Shown here one piece after another: positions 8,793 to 17,182 of a stretch of DNA of 64,000 nucleotides. Numbering within the stretch: the stretch's first letter is position 1; each line of letters starts with the position of its first letter. Source of the stretch: Alphaproteobacteria bacterium (GTDB taxonomy: Bacteria > Pseudomonadota > Alphaproteobacteria > Rhizobiales > Rhizobiaceae); NCBI GenBank assembly GCA_024742485.1, contig JANSYK010000001.1:868001-932000 (forward strand), read 5' to 3'. The notes beneath the pieces are model-generated. The model worked only from the letters and a program-made list of their open reading frames with translations, made no database searches and was not told where the DNA came from. The translations under genes were made by a program, and so were the position numbers.

Positions 8793-9755
8793 ATGGGCCT
8801 GATCTTGAGGCGGTATGGAACACTCCTGGGCTTTCTGGCCATCATCGTGTTCTTCTGGTCCCAATTGCCGGAAACGTTCCTGACGGCCCGCAACCTCATC
8901 AATATATCGCAACAGATCAGCATGCTGGCCGTTGTGGCATTCACCATGACCATCGTCATGGTGATGAACGATTTCGACCTCAGTGTCGGCTCGACCGCCA
9001 GTCTCGCCGGCGTAGTGGCCGCTTTCCTCTTCAGCCTCGGCTATCCCGTTTGGGCGGGCATATCCGTTGCCCTGTTGGTCGGGCTCCTTGGCGGTCTTTT
9101 CAATGGAATCCTGGTCAGTTTCTTCGGCATTCTGCCGTTTGTGGCAACACTTGGCACGCTGACAATGTTCAGCGGCACCGCCTTCTTGATCAGCGGCGGC
9201 AAAACGATCTTCGGACGCGATATTCCAGGCACCTTCAGCGGATTTGCCCGCAGCGGCGTTCCGCTTGACGGCATTGGTCTTGCGGGCGTGACAATGCCTT
9301 TCCTCAGCATCATGGCCGTCATCGTCCTGTTTCTGGTGTGGTTTGCGTTGGAGCAAACAACATTCGGTCGGCGCCTTTATGCCATTGGCGGCAATATGGA
9401 GGCGGCCAAACTTGCCGGCATACGGGTTCGCACTCTCAGAATGTCGGCCTTCGCGCTGACGGGTCTGGGCGCGGCCACTGCCGGGCTGATGTATGCAAGC
9501 CGCGTCGCATCCGCGAACCCGACCCAAGGCAGCGGCCTCATGCTGGATGCGATTGCCGCCGTGTTTCTGGGCATGACCATGAGCGAAGAGGGCGAACCGC
9601 GAGTTCTGGCCACGCTCGTTGGCGTCCTCATCCTGGGAATACTGGACAACGGCCTCACCCAACTCAGCGTCGACAGTTACATTCGGGAGATATTGGTCGG
9701 CGCCATCGTTGTCTCGGCCGTGGCGTTTTCCAGCATCAGCAAGCAAAAACGATGA
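8793..9755 (+). CDS. Sugar ABC transporter permease (RbsC-like)
   Basis: Inner-membrane permease of the ribose/xylose type (BPD_transp_2), 320 residues from ATG 8793; a TTG 21 bp earlier is a less likely start. There are about eight to ten hydrophobic segments. It carries the family motif TIVMVMNDFDLSVGSTASLAG and the conserved YAIGGNMEAAKLAGIRV loop that contacts the ATPase. A typical end region around GILDNGLTQL...REILVGAIVV follows. It completes the importer with the two upstream genes and ends 25 bp before the convergent sigma-factor gene. Confidence 0.92.
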   Translation: MGLILRRYGTLLGFLAIIVFFWSQLPETFLTARNLINISQQISMLAVVAFTMTIVMVMNDFDLSVGSTASLAGVVAAFLFSLGYPVWAGISVALLVGLLGGLFNGILVSFFGILPFVATLGTLTMFSGTAFLISGGKTIFGRDIPGTFSGFARSGVPLDGIGLAGVTMPFLSIMAVIVLFLVWFALEQTTFGRRLYAIGGNMEAAKLAGIRVRTLRMSAFALTGLGAATAGLMYASRVASANPTQGSGLMLDAIAAVFLGMTMSEEGEPRVLATLVGVLILGILDNGLTQLSVDSYIREILVGAIVVSAVAFSSISKQKR

Positions 9756-9780
9756 AGTCAGTGGCCGCGCCTTGCCGCTG

Positions 9781-11031
9781 TCAGCCGCGCTTCAATCCAG
9801 CGAGTTCCGAAAGCCGCCTTTGATAGAAGAGGCGCTGGCTTTGCGATGTTTCATCTTGCATGAGCGCTGCATAGACCGCTTCTGCAGCCTGCGACTGGCC
9901 GGCCCGTCGCAGTAAATCCGCACGTGTCGCACGGGTGTGTGGATAGTTTGCAAGGTTTGATTCCGTACCCAGTCGCTCCAGAAGATCGAGCCCTTCAGCC
10001 GGTGACCGGGCGTAGGAACGGGCCACGACCCAACCCAGCTCCGTCACCGGATTGCCGGTCAATTCAGCCAATGTCTCGTACAGCCGTTCAACCGAAATCC
10101 AGTCCGTTGCGCCAAACGTTTCCGCCCGGCAATGATGGGCTTCGATTTCCGCCTGGATGGCGTATGCACCAATCGCAGGTCCGCGGCGAGCCGCGGCAAT
10201 GGCCGAGGTGCGGAAACGTTCGCCTCGGGTGATTGCGACGCGGTCCCAGGCGCTCCTGTCCTGCTCATCGAGCGGCACCAGATGTCCGTTTGCGGTGATC
10301 CGGGCACCGGTTCGCGCCGTCTTGAATTGAATGAGTGACGCCAGACCCCAGGCTTCCGGATTGTCCGGCATGACTTCGCAGAGCTGCTGGGACAGCATGG
10401 CCGCCTCCCACAACAGCTCGCGTTTTATGGGCGCGTCAGCGCTGTCATTGAGGTAGCCGGCGTTGAAGATCAGGTAAATCACTTCCATGACGGCGCCTGA
10501 CCGTTCCGTCAGGTGATCCGGATTCAGTTCGGAAAACGGATTGGCAACGTCGCGCAATCGGCTCTTTGCCCTCGATATGCGCTGACCGATTGTCTTTTCG
10601 GGAATGACAAGCCCGCGGGCAATCTCCCGTGTGGAAAGACCACCGGCCAGTCGAAGTGTCAGCGTGACTCGGGAATCATGGCTGAGCGTGGGGTGGCAAC
10701 ACAAGAGCAGCAGGGTAAGCCGGTCATCCTGCGTGTCTTGAGGGGCGTCGGCATCGCCATTGGCGATTTCGATGCCGTCGGGCAAAGCTGTTTCTCGCCT
10801 TCGCTTGCGTCCGCGGAGAATATTGAGAGCCCGACGGCGTGTAACCGTCGTCAGCCATGCGCCAGGATTGGCAGGAATCCCATCGACCGGCCATTTCTCG
10901 GTTGCCACCAGCAACGCCTCCTGCGCTGCATCCTCTGCCAGATCAAGATCGTGGAGAATGCGCATGGCCGCCGAAACGATCCGGCTCCATTCGGTGCGAA
11001 CGACCCGCAGCGCCAGAACCGGATCAATCAT
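9781..11031 (-). CDS. ECF-type RNA polymerase sigma factor (ECF42-like, SnoaL-free long form)
   Basis: Extracytoplasmic-function sigma factor of 416 residues, much longer than ordinary ECFs. Residues 1-170 carry sigma region 2 (ILHDLDLAEDAAQEALLVATEKWP, GAWLTTVTRRRALNILRGRKRR) and region 4 (LTLRLAGGLSTREIARGLVIPEKTIGQRISRAKSRL). The remaining 240 residues form an alpha-helical, TPR-like domain (AWGLASLIQFKTARTGAR, RAGQSQAAEAVYAALM). This matches the ECF42 group, which is characteristically encoded next to DGPF/YCII proteins, exactly as here. The C-terminal domain is thought to regulate the sigma factor in place of an anti-sigma factor. Confidence 0.9.
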   Translation of the reverse strand: MIDPVLALRVVRTEWSRIVSAAMRILHDLDLAEDAAQEALLVATEKWPVDGIPANPGAWLTTVTRRRALNILRGRKRRRETALPDGIEIANGDADAPQDTQDDRLTLLLLCCHPTLSHDSRVTLTLRLAGGLSTREIARGLVIPEKTIGQRISRAKSRLRDVANPFSELNPDHLTERSGAVMEVIYLIFNAGYLNDSADAPIKRELLWEAAMLSQQLCEVMPDNPEAWGLASLIQFKTARTGARITANGHLVPLDEQDRSAWDRVAITRGERFRTSAIAAARRGPAIGAYAIQAEIEAHHCRAETFGATDWISVERLYETLAELTGNPVTELGWVVARSYARSPAEGLDLLERLGTESNLANYPHTRATRADLLRRAGQSQAAEAVYAALMQDETSQSQRLFYQRRLSELAGLKRG

Positions 11032-11037
11032 GACCTG

Positions 11038-11385
11038 TCAGCCCTGACCACGTGGCACCACCGGCATCACCACCACCGATCCGGTGTTCAGGTGCGGACA
11101 TTGCGCCGCGATGGCCTTGGCTTCCTCCATCGATTCCACCTCGAGTTCGAAGTAACCGCCGACAAGTTCCTTCAGTTCGGCATGGGGGCCGTCGATGATG
11201 CGCCCGACCTCCCCGTCCGAGGCAACCCGAAACCCCTCTTCCAACCCGCGCAGTTGCTGGCCGCCTTTCAGTTTTCCCTCCGACGCGAGCTTCATGGCAA
11301 AACCACCGATTTTCTGAACATCCTCCTTGGGCGCATTGTCACCGATCTTGTCATGCGTTCCGAGCAACATCATAACCACCTGCAT
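11038..11385 (-). CDS. YCII/DGPF-domain protein, partner of the ECF sigma factor
   Basis: Small cytoplasmic protein of 115 residues, read just upstream of and co-directional with the sigma-factor gene (6-bp gap). It contains the dimeric alpha-beta-barrel YCII-related fold with pattern MQVVMMLLGT...FELEVESMEEAKAIAAQCPH and the family-typical end VVMPVV. ECF42 sigma factors are nearly always paired with such proteins, often as their regulatory targets. Its biochemical role is unknown; earlier names for the family refer to transcription initiation without strong evidence. Confidence 0.85.
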   Translation of the reverse strand: MQVVMMLLGTHDKIGDNAPKEDVQKIGGFAMKLASEGKLKGGQQLRGLEEGFRVASDGEVGRIIDGPHAELKELVGGYFELEVESMEEAKAIAAQCPHLNTGSVVVMPVVPRGQG

Positions 11386-11942
11386 GGGTCTTCTCCTTTT
11401 GGTTCACCACCCTACGACACCGCGCAGCCATCAGTTTCGACAGGCAAGCATATTTTTTCTCTGAGCCACGGAATCTCGGGCGGACTCGTCCCACACTTCT
11501 GTATTGGCGAACGAGCGTAATCGATACTGTTCGACACCCGATGAAATGTCGACAATTCGGATGCGCTCGGTATCAACAGCCGGTATGGGGGATGAGTTTG
11601 ACGAGCCGGATTGCATCCATTGTGTATCCTTCGAAATGCGTCCGGACCACATCGGATTGGATCGAGATAAAAAGCAATTTATGTTGGCTTATGGTCTGAA
11701 ACCGGCGCGACATGCTGATGACGCATCATCTCGATTGTTCCAATAAATGAACGCTCCGCATCCGGAAATGTGTCAAAGGACCTGCTGTCCGTGTTCACGC
11801 CGATTGACGGCTGGAGCCTGCTATATTCATTCCCTGATGTTCCCATATCCGTGGCGAAACCGTCGACCGGCAATGCATGGGATGAATTCTGGGTTCGGTT
11901 TGCTATAAAGCGCAAGTAAGTCGAACGGGAACCATCACCACA
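11386..11942. other. 557-bp gap with a coding-like remnant
   Basis: The DGPF promoter side lies at the left. On the plus strand two short frames with protein-like composition adjoin: one to about 11746 and one at 11722-11919, separated by a frame change and TGA codons. This could be a decayed gene or genuine small genes. No family is recognised. The base composition looks less GC-rich than its surroundings. Confidence 0.35.
11770..11919 (+). CDS. Possible small ORF or gene remnant, function unknown
   Basis: Reading from GTG 11770 gives 49 residues beginning MSKDLLSVFTPIDGWSLLYS and ending in WVRFAIKRK. The frame is open from 11722, where it follows two TGA codons. Composition looks protein-like (Trp, Phe and Tyr spread, few Arg/Ser runs), unlike the shadow frames nearby. 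There is no good ribosome site and no recognised family. It may be the 3' end of a degraded gene. Confidence 0.25.
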   Translation: MSKDLLSVFTPIDGWSLLYSFPDVPISVAKPSTGNAWDEFWVRFAIKRK

Positions 11943-12722
11943 TTGGGCGCTTCCAGCAATCGGTTTTTCCACCACCCGGAACTCAGCGGTCTCATTTTGG
12001 ACCCGGCGACGTCATCATTTCGAAATATTGATGTGCGCGCAGTCCTGGAGCGGCAGCCCGAGCTCGCCTGGGTTCTTGATCTGCTTTATACCAAAGCCCA
12101 ACGCGATGAGTCTCGCCAACAGGCATTGTCTGCAAAGACCGGTGGCGATCTCTGGATCTTTGCCTACGGGTCCTTGATGTGGGACCCCGCCATGCACTTT
12201 CAGGAGGTGCGCCGCGCCCATGCCCTCGATTTTGAGCGCCGCTTCATTTTGAAGGATGTCTATGGCGGACGAGGCACCCGGGAGGCACCCGGCCTGATGG
12301 CCGCACTGGACCATGGAACAGGTTGTCACGGCCTTGCCTTTCGAGTTGCCGAGGCAGATCTCGAAACCGAGACGGAAATTCTCTGGCGTCGCGAAATGGC
12401 CGGCGACGCCTATATACCGACCTTCATCACGACAATAATCGACGGGAAGCCCGTGGACGCACTGACCTTTGTGGCCAATCGGGCCTCCGACTCCATCTGC
12501 AGGGAAATCACGCACCAGGATCAGATAAGCTTCATCTCGACCGGGTCCGGGTTCTTGGGAACAAGTCTGGAATATCTGGAAAACATCGTTCGCCAGTTCC
12601 ATGCACTCGGGATCTTCGACGAGGAGTGTTCGGCATTGCTCGCAGAAGTTCGCACCCATCGCAACGCAGGTGAAACAAATATGGCTGGTTCCGGAGCCAC
12701 AACGCAAGGATTGGCCAATTGA
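11943..12722 (+). CDS. ChaC-like gamma-glutamylcyclotransferase
   Basis: Cytoplasmic enzyme of the ChaC family, which splits glutathione (or related gamma-glutamyl peptides) into 5-oxoproline and Cys-Gly. The substrate-binding loop FAYGSLMW is at residues 73-80, followed by RRAHALDFERRFILKDVYGGRGTREAPGLM. The acidic helix has ETEILWRREM, the conserved RE-containing segment of the family. It is 259 residues with a 65-residue N-terminal extension. No ATG is available before the core, so a TTG at 11943 is used and the start is uncertain. The stop overlaps the M19 dipeptidase start. Confidence 0.85.
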   Translation: MGASSNRFFHHPELSGLILDPATSSFRNIDVRAVLERQPELAWVLDLLYTKAQRDESRQQALSAKTGGDLWIFAYGSLMWDPAMHFQEVRRAHALDFERRFILKDVYGGRGTREAPGLMAALDHGTGCHGLAFRVAEADLETETEILWRREMAGDAYIPTFITTIIDGKPVDALTFVANRASDSICREITHQDQISFISTGSGFLGTSLEYLENIVRQFHALGIFDEECSALLAEVRTHRNAGETNMAGSGATTQGLAN

Positions 12723-13792
12723 ACCCAAAGCGCGCCTTTTTTGACGGTCACAATGATTTTCTCCTGCGTCTGATGATGAGCCCGGCTCCCCGTGAGGAGA
12801 CCTGGCTTGGCACATCGAACAAAGGCCATCTTGATCTCCTCAGGATGAAGGAAAGCGGTTTTGCAGGCGGGCTGTTTGCCATATTTGTCCCACCCGTGTC
12901 CGATGGGCCGCCGCCGGATTTCATGAAAATGATGGCAACCCCGCCTTATGATGTGCCGCTGCCGCCACTCATGACCCATGACATCGCTCAGCCAAGCGCT
13001 CTGACCATGGCAGGATTGCTGCACTGGATGGAGCGGACGGCGCCGCAGGATTTCAGGGTCTGTCGTTCGGCATCAGATATCCGCTCCGCCATGGCGGGCG
13101 ATGCAATCGGAGGCGTGATGCATTTGGAGGGCGCCGAGGCCATCGGACCTGATCTCGACGCCCTCTACCTCTTTTACGAAATGGGTTTGCGGTCGCTTGG
13201 TCCCGTCTGGAGCCGTCCGACAATCTTCGGTCACGGTGTACCGATGAAGTTTCCAGGCTCTCCAGATACCGGCGACGGTTTGACAGAGCGGGGAAAGGAT
13301 CTGATCAGATTGTGTAACCGGTTGGGAATCCTGATTGATCTGTCACACATGAATGAGGCCGGTTTTGATGATGTGGCGGCACTTTCAAAAGCTCCCCTGG
13401 TGGCCACCCATTCGAACGCCTTCGAATTGAGCGCCACGCCCCGCAATCTGACCGACCGCCAATTGGCGCGAATTCGCGATACGGAGGGAATGGTCGGTGT
13501 CAATTTCGCAACGTTCTATTTACGCGAGGATGGAAAGTCCGCACCCGATATGGGTTGGGACCCGCTGCTTCGCCACATTGACCATCTGGTTGAGAAGGTC
13601 GGCGAGGACCATGTCGGGCTCGGGTCGGATTTCGATGGATGCGTGGTTCCCGACGTGATTGGGGACGTCACGGGTGTTCCGGACCTGTTCGACGCGCTGG
13701 CAGCTCATGGTTATGACGAAACCCTGCTTGCAAAGATTGCACGCGACAACTGGATCAACTGCCTGGACCGATGCCTGGCTCCTCAACCCTGA
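12719..13792 (+). CDS. Membrane-dipeptidase family (M19) zinc dipeptidase
   Basis: Zinc dipeptidase of the renal-dipeptidase family, 357 residues. Motifs are FFDGHNDFLLRL near the N-terminus (the H-x-D metal ligands), HLEGAEAIG (bridging Glu), LIDLSHMNEAGF, VATHSNAFEL, and VGLGSDFDGCVVP near the C-terminus. The start is a TTG overlapping the stop of the upstream ChaC gene, and the downstream ChaC gene starts inside its last codons. M19 enzymes hydrolyse Cys-Gly, the product of ChaC. The tight three-gene overlap therefore argues for stepwise glutathione degradation (inference). No signal peptide is evident, so it is probably cytoplasmic. Confidence 0.88.
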   Translation: MNPKRAFFDGHNDFLLRLMMSPAPREETWLGTSNKGHLDLLRMKESGFAGGLFAIFVPPVSDGPPPDFMKMMATPPYDVPLPPLMTHDIAQPSALTMAGLLHWMERTAPQDFRVCRSASDIRSAMAGDAIGGVMHLEGAEAIGPDLDALYLFYEMGLRSLGPVWSRPTIFGHGVPMKFPGSPDTGDGLTERGKDLIRLCNRLGILIDLSHMNEAGFDDVAALSKAPLVATHSNAFELSATPRNLTDRQLARIRDTEGMVGVNFATFYLREDGKSAPDMGWDPLLRHIDHLVEKVGEDHVGLGSDFDGCVVPDVIGDVTGVPDLFDALAAHGYDETLLAKIARDNWINCLDRCLAPQP

Positions 13793-14520
13793 ATAACCGG
13801 CAAACCGCACAAATGCAGGCAGAACCGAAGAAAACGAACCTTCGACTAACCCGCGAACTGGTCGATCGTCTGCCGGCGCGGGTCGATGAACGCGGTCCGG
13901 ATCAATTGTTCGCGCCCGATCCCGACTATCATGAACGAACCGCCAGGTCCGTTATCGAGGAATTGGGAGCGGACAATGAATTGTGGGTCTTCGCCATCGG
14001 TTCGCTGATCTGGAACCCGCGTTTTGAAGTCGTTGAACGTCGGGTTGCGTCAGCCAGCGGCTGGAAACGATCCTTTTGCTACGGTCCGGAAACGCGCTAT
14101 CGCGGCAGTCCGGCGGCACCCGGCTATATGCTCTCCATGGACCGTGGAGAAGGCCAATGCTGGGGTGTGGCATTGCGCATGGCTCCGAAAGAGATCACGG
14201 CGGCGTTGACCGAACTGTTGAAGCAGGAACCGCCCTTTCCGCCGGAGTGGATAGAGATCGAAACCGAAGACGGTCCTATGCAGGCAATCGCCTTCACGGC
14301 ATTTCGTGATTTTTTCGGCTACCAGCCCGAACCGCCGGAACACGAATTGGCCGACATTCTTGCATCGGCGGTCGGCCATGTCGGCTCCATGGCAGACTAC
14401 CTTCTGAACACCGTCACCCAGCTTGAAGCGGCCGGAATACACGACCCGCATCTTTGGCGATTGCAGGAACTGGTTGCCCGGCGGCTAGAAAAACTGCCGC
14501 CACAAACTCAACCGGACTAA
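13771..14520 (+). CDS. Second ChaC-like gamma-glutamylcyclotransferase
   Basis: A paralogous ChaC-type protein of 249 residues with core motif VFAIGSLIWNPRF. The Tyr found in the loop of the first copy is Ile here, and the usual LWRREM segment reads LLKQEPPF, keeping only the acidic residue. Other family features remain (GWKRSFCYGPETRYRGSPAAPGYMLSM). Starts at ATG 13771, overlapping the dipeptidase stop by 22 nt; ATG 13813 is an alternative. The motif changes suggest a different gamma-glutamyl substrate or reduced activity compared with the first copy. Confidence 0.82.
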   Translation: MPGSSTLNNRQTAQMQAEPKKTNLRLTRELVDRLPARVDERGPDQLFAPDPDYHERTARSVIEELGADNELWVFAIGSLIWNPRFEVVERRVASASGWKRSFCYGPETRYRGSPAAPGYMLSMDRGEGQCWGVALRMAPKEITAALTELLKQEPPFPPEWIEIETEDGPMQAIAFTAFRDFFGYQPEPPEHELADILASAVGHVGSMADYLLNTVTQLEAAGIHDPHLWRLQELVARRLEKLPPQTQPD

Positions 14521-14553
14521 AGTCCAGTGATTGGGTGCCGGGACGCGAATGGC

Positions 14554-15003
14554 TCATTTTGCCAAAATCTTGCGCATGGAAACGGTGTTCCCTGCCCTGG
14601 AAATCTCTTCCCACCCGAGATGCACATACAGTCGGACATTCTCCGGCATCGCCACATGCGTGTTCAGACGCAACTCGCCAAAACCCTGGCGCACAGCCTC
14701 GCTCTCTGAAAGGGAAATCAACGCACGTCCGAGCCCCTTGCCACCGTGCTGCGGGTGCACTGCGACATTGGCAAGCTTCATCGAACCTTCCTGCACAACA
14801 AGTATGAGCCCGGCAACAATCTGGTCGCCTTCAACAGCAACCCAGACCTGATCGTTTGCGATGGCCGCATCGAGACCGTCTGCGACATCGGGCAGATCCG
14901 CAATGCGTTCGGCATGGGGAGCGTAGGCAGCGCGTATGCAGCCGGCCAACGGTTTGGCATCTGTCGCGACTGCCCTTCGTATGTGCCAATGGTGTTCGGT
15001 CAG
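14554..15003 (-). CDS. GNAT family N-acetyltransferase, probable CTG start
   Basis: Acetyl-CoA-dependent acyltransferase of about 149 residues. The acetyl-CoA loop is VAVHPQHGGKGLGRALI and the C-terminal motif is NVRLYVHLGWEEISRAGN. From the first ATG/GTG/TTG (TTG at 14949) the protein would lack its first beta strand. The frame is open upstream to a TAG and reads LTEHHWHIRRAVATDAKPLAGCI, a normal GNAT beginning. The only plausible initiator there is CTG at 15003, preceded at 7 nt by AAGGGG. The acceptor substrate is unknown. It is convergent with the ChaC operon. Confidence 0.8.
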   Translation of the reverse strand: MTEHHWHIRRAVATDAKPLAGCIRAAYAPHAERIADLPDVADGLDAAIANDQVWVAVEGDQIVAGLILVVQEGSMKLANVAVHPQHGGKGLGRALISLSESEAVRQGFGELRLNTHVAMPENVRLYVHLGWEEISRAGNTVSMRKILAK

Positions 15004-15030
15004 TGTGGCGCCCCTTTCCGGCCCGATGCT

Positions 15031-16014
15031 CTAGCCCCTGCAATGTGCTTCCCATTCATTGAGGAATGCCATGATTTCGAGCGAATCCTCAAGTCGCGGA
15101 GACGGCCGGCGGGCTTCCTTCAAATCATTGTCCAGCGCATCTTCGACCAGTTTGATCTGGTGAAAAAAGGCGTTGTGGTCGTCATCGACGAAGATGTCCT
15201 CCACATCCCCGCCATGGGGGCACCATTGCAAATGGTTGCGCCCGGCCAGCGGATGCCAGGGGTTTGTGACGAAACGCAGAGTACCCTTTTCACCAACGAT
15301 GACGAAGCCATGGGTCATGCCGTAACTGTCAGTCGACTGCAGATTGGCCAGCACACCATTGTCGAAACGGACCGAGACGGCCGCGTCGCATATATTGCCA
15401 TCATCGTTGAGATTGCCTTCAGCCCCTATTCGTCGTGATGCAAAGGCACCTTCGCCACACATCGTCTGTACAACGAGGTGGAGCAGAGATGCCGGATAGC
15501 AGCCGAGATTGTAAAGCGTACCCTTGCCTTCCGGGTTGACGACCTCCCAGATATTGGCAGCGTAAAAACCATTGATGGACCGCAACGTTCCGAGCCGACC
15601 ATCGGTCATGAGTTCGGTCAGCCTGCGATACAGCGGGTGTGCCAGATACATCAATCCTTCGACAAAAAACACGTCATTGCCGCGCACACTGGCGACCAGG
15701 GCGTGAGCTTCCTCCATCGTGGTTGTCAGAGATTTTTCCGACAGCACAGCCTTACCCTTTTCGGCCGCGCCGATGGTCAGGACATGATGCATATGGTTGG
15801 GCAGGCCGATATAGACCACATCAACCGCCGGGTCCTCGAATACGGCATCATAGCCTATCGATTGGCGCGGAATTCCATGGGCGCCCTGGAATTCGGACAA
15901 CCGTTCCGGATTGCGTCCGGCAACAATCTCGATGCGCGATCCGTCGCTTGCCTTGATCGCATCTGCGACCGTCCCGGTGATGAATCCGGTCCCCAGCAAT
16001 CCCCAATTCAGCAT
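15031..16014 (-). CDS. Gfo/Idh/MocA family oxidoreductase
   Basis: NAD(P)-dependent sugar/polyol dehydrogenase family protein, 327 residues from ATG 16014, chosen because a GGAGAGGCGG site precedes it and the Rossmann motif follows immediately (MLNWGLLGTGFITGTVADAI). Conserved LSEKSLTTTMEEAHALV contains the family EK-x-P-like segment with Ser in place of Pro. FFVEGLMYLAHPLYRRL resembles the dihydrodiol-dehydrogenase/xylose-dehydrogenase subgroup. Substrate unknown. It is monocistronic or coupled to the GNAT gene, whose CTG start lies 28 bp downstream. Confidence 0.88.
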   Translation of the reverse strand: MLNWGLLGTGFITGTVADAIKASDGSRIEIVAGRNPERLSEFQGAHGIPRQSIGYDAVFEDPAVDVVYIGLPNHMHHVLTIGAAEKGKAVLSEKSLTTTMEEAHALVASVRGNDVFFVEGLMYLAHPLYRRLTELMTDGRLGTLRSINGFYAANIWEVVNPEGKGTLYNLGCYPASLLHLVVQTMCGEGAFASRRIGAEGNLNDDGNICDAAVSVRFDNGVLANLQSTDSYGMTHGFVIVGEKGTLRFVTNPWHPLAGRNHLQWCPHGGDVEDIFVDDDHNAFFHQIKLVEDALDNDLKEARRPSPRLEDSLEIMAFLNEWEAHCRG

Positions 16015-16101
16015 CTGCCGCCTCTCCCGAAAATGAACCTTCAATCTATCCGACCGTACCGCCGCCACACCGCAGGACGACAACCCGATATACGGGACAC
16101 A

Positions 16102-16959
16102 TCACGCCCCGATCCTGTCTGCAATCGCCAGGATACGTCTCATTTCGCGAAGCACCGGCTTCTCGATCAGTTTGCCGTCGATAACCACGAGACCGGTATC
16201 GGCCGCCTCGAATTCGCGAATGATTCGGCGCGCGCGCGTGATCTCGTCGGCCGACGGGGTAAACACCCCGTTCAGTGTAGCGATCTGTTTGGGGTGAATC
16301 GCGCCCTTCCCTGAAAATCCCAACTCTTGCGCACGAATGGCTGCGCGTTCCATTCCGTCAGGGTCTTCAAGATCCAGATATGGCACATCAACGACATCCA
16401 GTCCGGCACTTGCAGCGGCGTGTACGACGCGTGATCGGGCATAGAGCAAGGGTTCCCAGGCATTCCTGCAGCGCAATTCGGCGGCCATGTCGACGCCGCC
16501 AAAGAACATGGCATCGATGCGATCGCTGCAGTGAGCGATGTCATGGGCGGCTTCCAGCCCGGCATTGGTTTCGATGATCACATGCAGGCGTGTTGCATGG
16601 CCCCGCTCGGTCAGCAGGGTGTCCAGCATCACCACCTCGTCGGGTGTTTGCAGCTTTGGCATCATGAGGGCCGGTGGCGGTGTATCCGTTGCCAACACGG
16701 CCTGAACATCGTCCAGGCCAAACCTCTCGCGCATCGAATTGATGCGGACAATTCTCTCGACACCGTCATCAGCCTGCTCGGTTTCAAACAGTTTCAAAGC
16801 GTGGGCGCGCGCGGCCGGCTTGTCCCTTGGCGCAATGCCGTCTTCCAGTTCGACGCAGACGATATCAGCGCCGCTCGCCAGCGCCTTTGGATACATTTCA
16901 GGCTTCAGGCCCGGCGTGAAGATAAACGACCGGCGTGGACGGACAGTTGCTTGTGACAT
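16102..16959 (-). CDS. HpcH/HpaI aldolase / CitE-like lyase
   Basis: Divalent-metal-dependent C-C lyase of the CitE/L-malyl-CoA lyase group, 285 residues. ATG 16959 is chosen for its GAAGGG site and family-typical beginning (RRSFIFTPGLKPEMYPKAL); an upstream Met adds an unrelated extension. Motifs are IVCVELEDGIAPRDKPAAR, the catalytic RINS, PKLQTPDEV, VIIETNAGLEAAHDIA, and GFSGKGAIHPKQIATLN. Possible reactions are cleavage of malyl-CoA, beta-methylmalyl-CoA or citramalyl-CoA, which cannot be distinguished here. It is divergent from the M20 peptidase across a 223-bp gap. Confidence 0.88.
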   Translation of the reverse strand: MSQATVRPRRSFIFTPGLKPEMYPKALASGADIVCVELEDGIAPRDKPAARAHALKLFETEQADDGVERIVRINSMRERFGLDDVQAVLATDTPPPALMMPKLQTPDEVVMLDTLLTERGHATRLHVIIETNAGLEAAHDIAHCSDRIDAMFFGGVDMAAELRCRNAWEPLLYARSRVVHAAASAGLDVVDVPYLDLEDPDGMERAAIRAQELGFSGKGAIHPKQIATLNGVFTPSADEITRARRIIREFEAADTGLVVIDGKLIEKPVLREMRRILAIADRIGA

Positions 16960-17182
16960 GATGGACCCTTCAAATTCATGCGCCCCGATTACCGTGCCAC
17001 ACAACAATTTGCTCAATTGCGGCATCACAGACGCATATCCGCCCCTCGCCTCTTATAGGGTGTAAAACTCGACAACGGAAAGTGTTTCACTTCGCTGTCA
17101 CGTTCACAAAGGGAGTGGGTCATTTTCCGTTTCGTTTGATATAGCTTGGTCATTTCGGTCTGGCAGATGAAAGGCAACATCC

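Noticed and set aside
7674-9746. 690-codon open frame on the minus strand opposite the sugar ABC ATPase and permease genes
   Set aside because: It overlaps two well-supported genes completely. Its translation is rich in His, Gln, Asp and Arg with no motifs, which is typical of an antisense shadow in GC-rich DNA.
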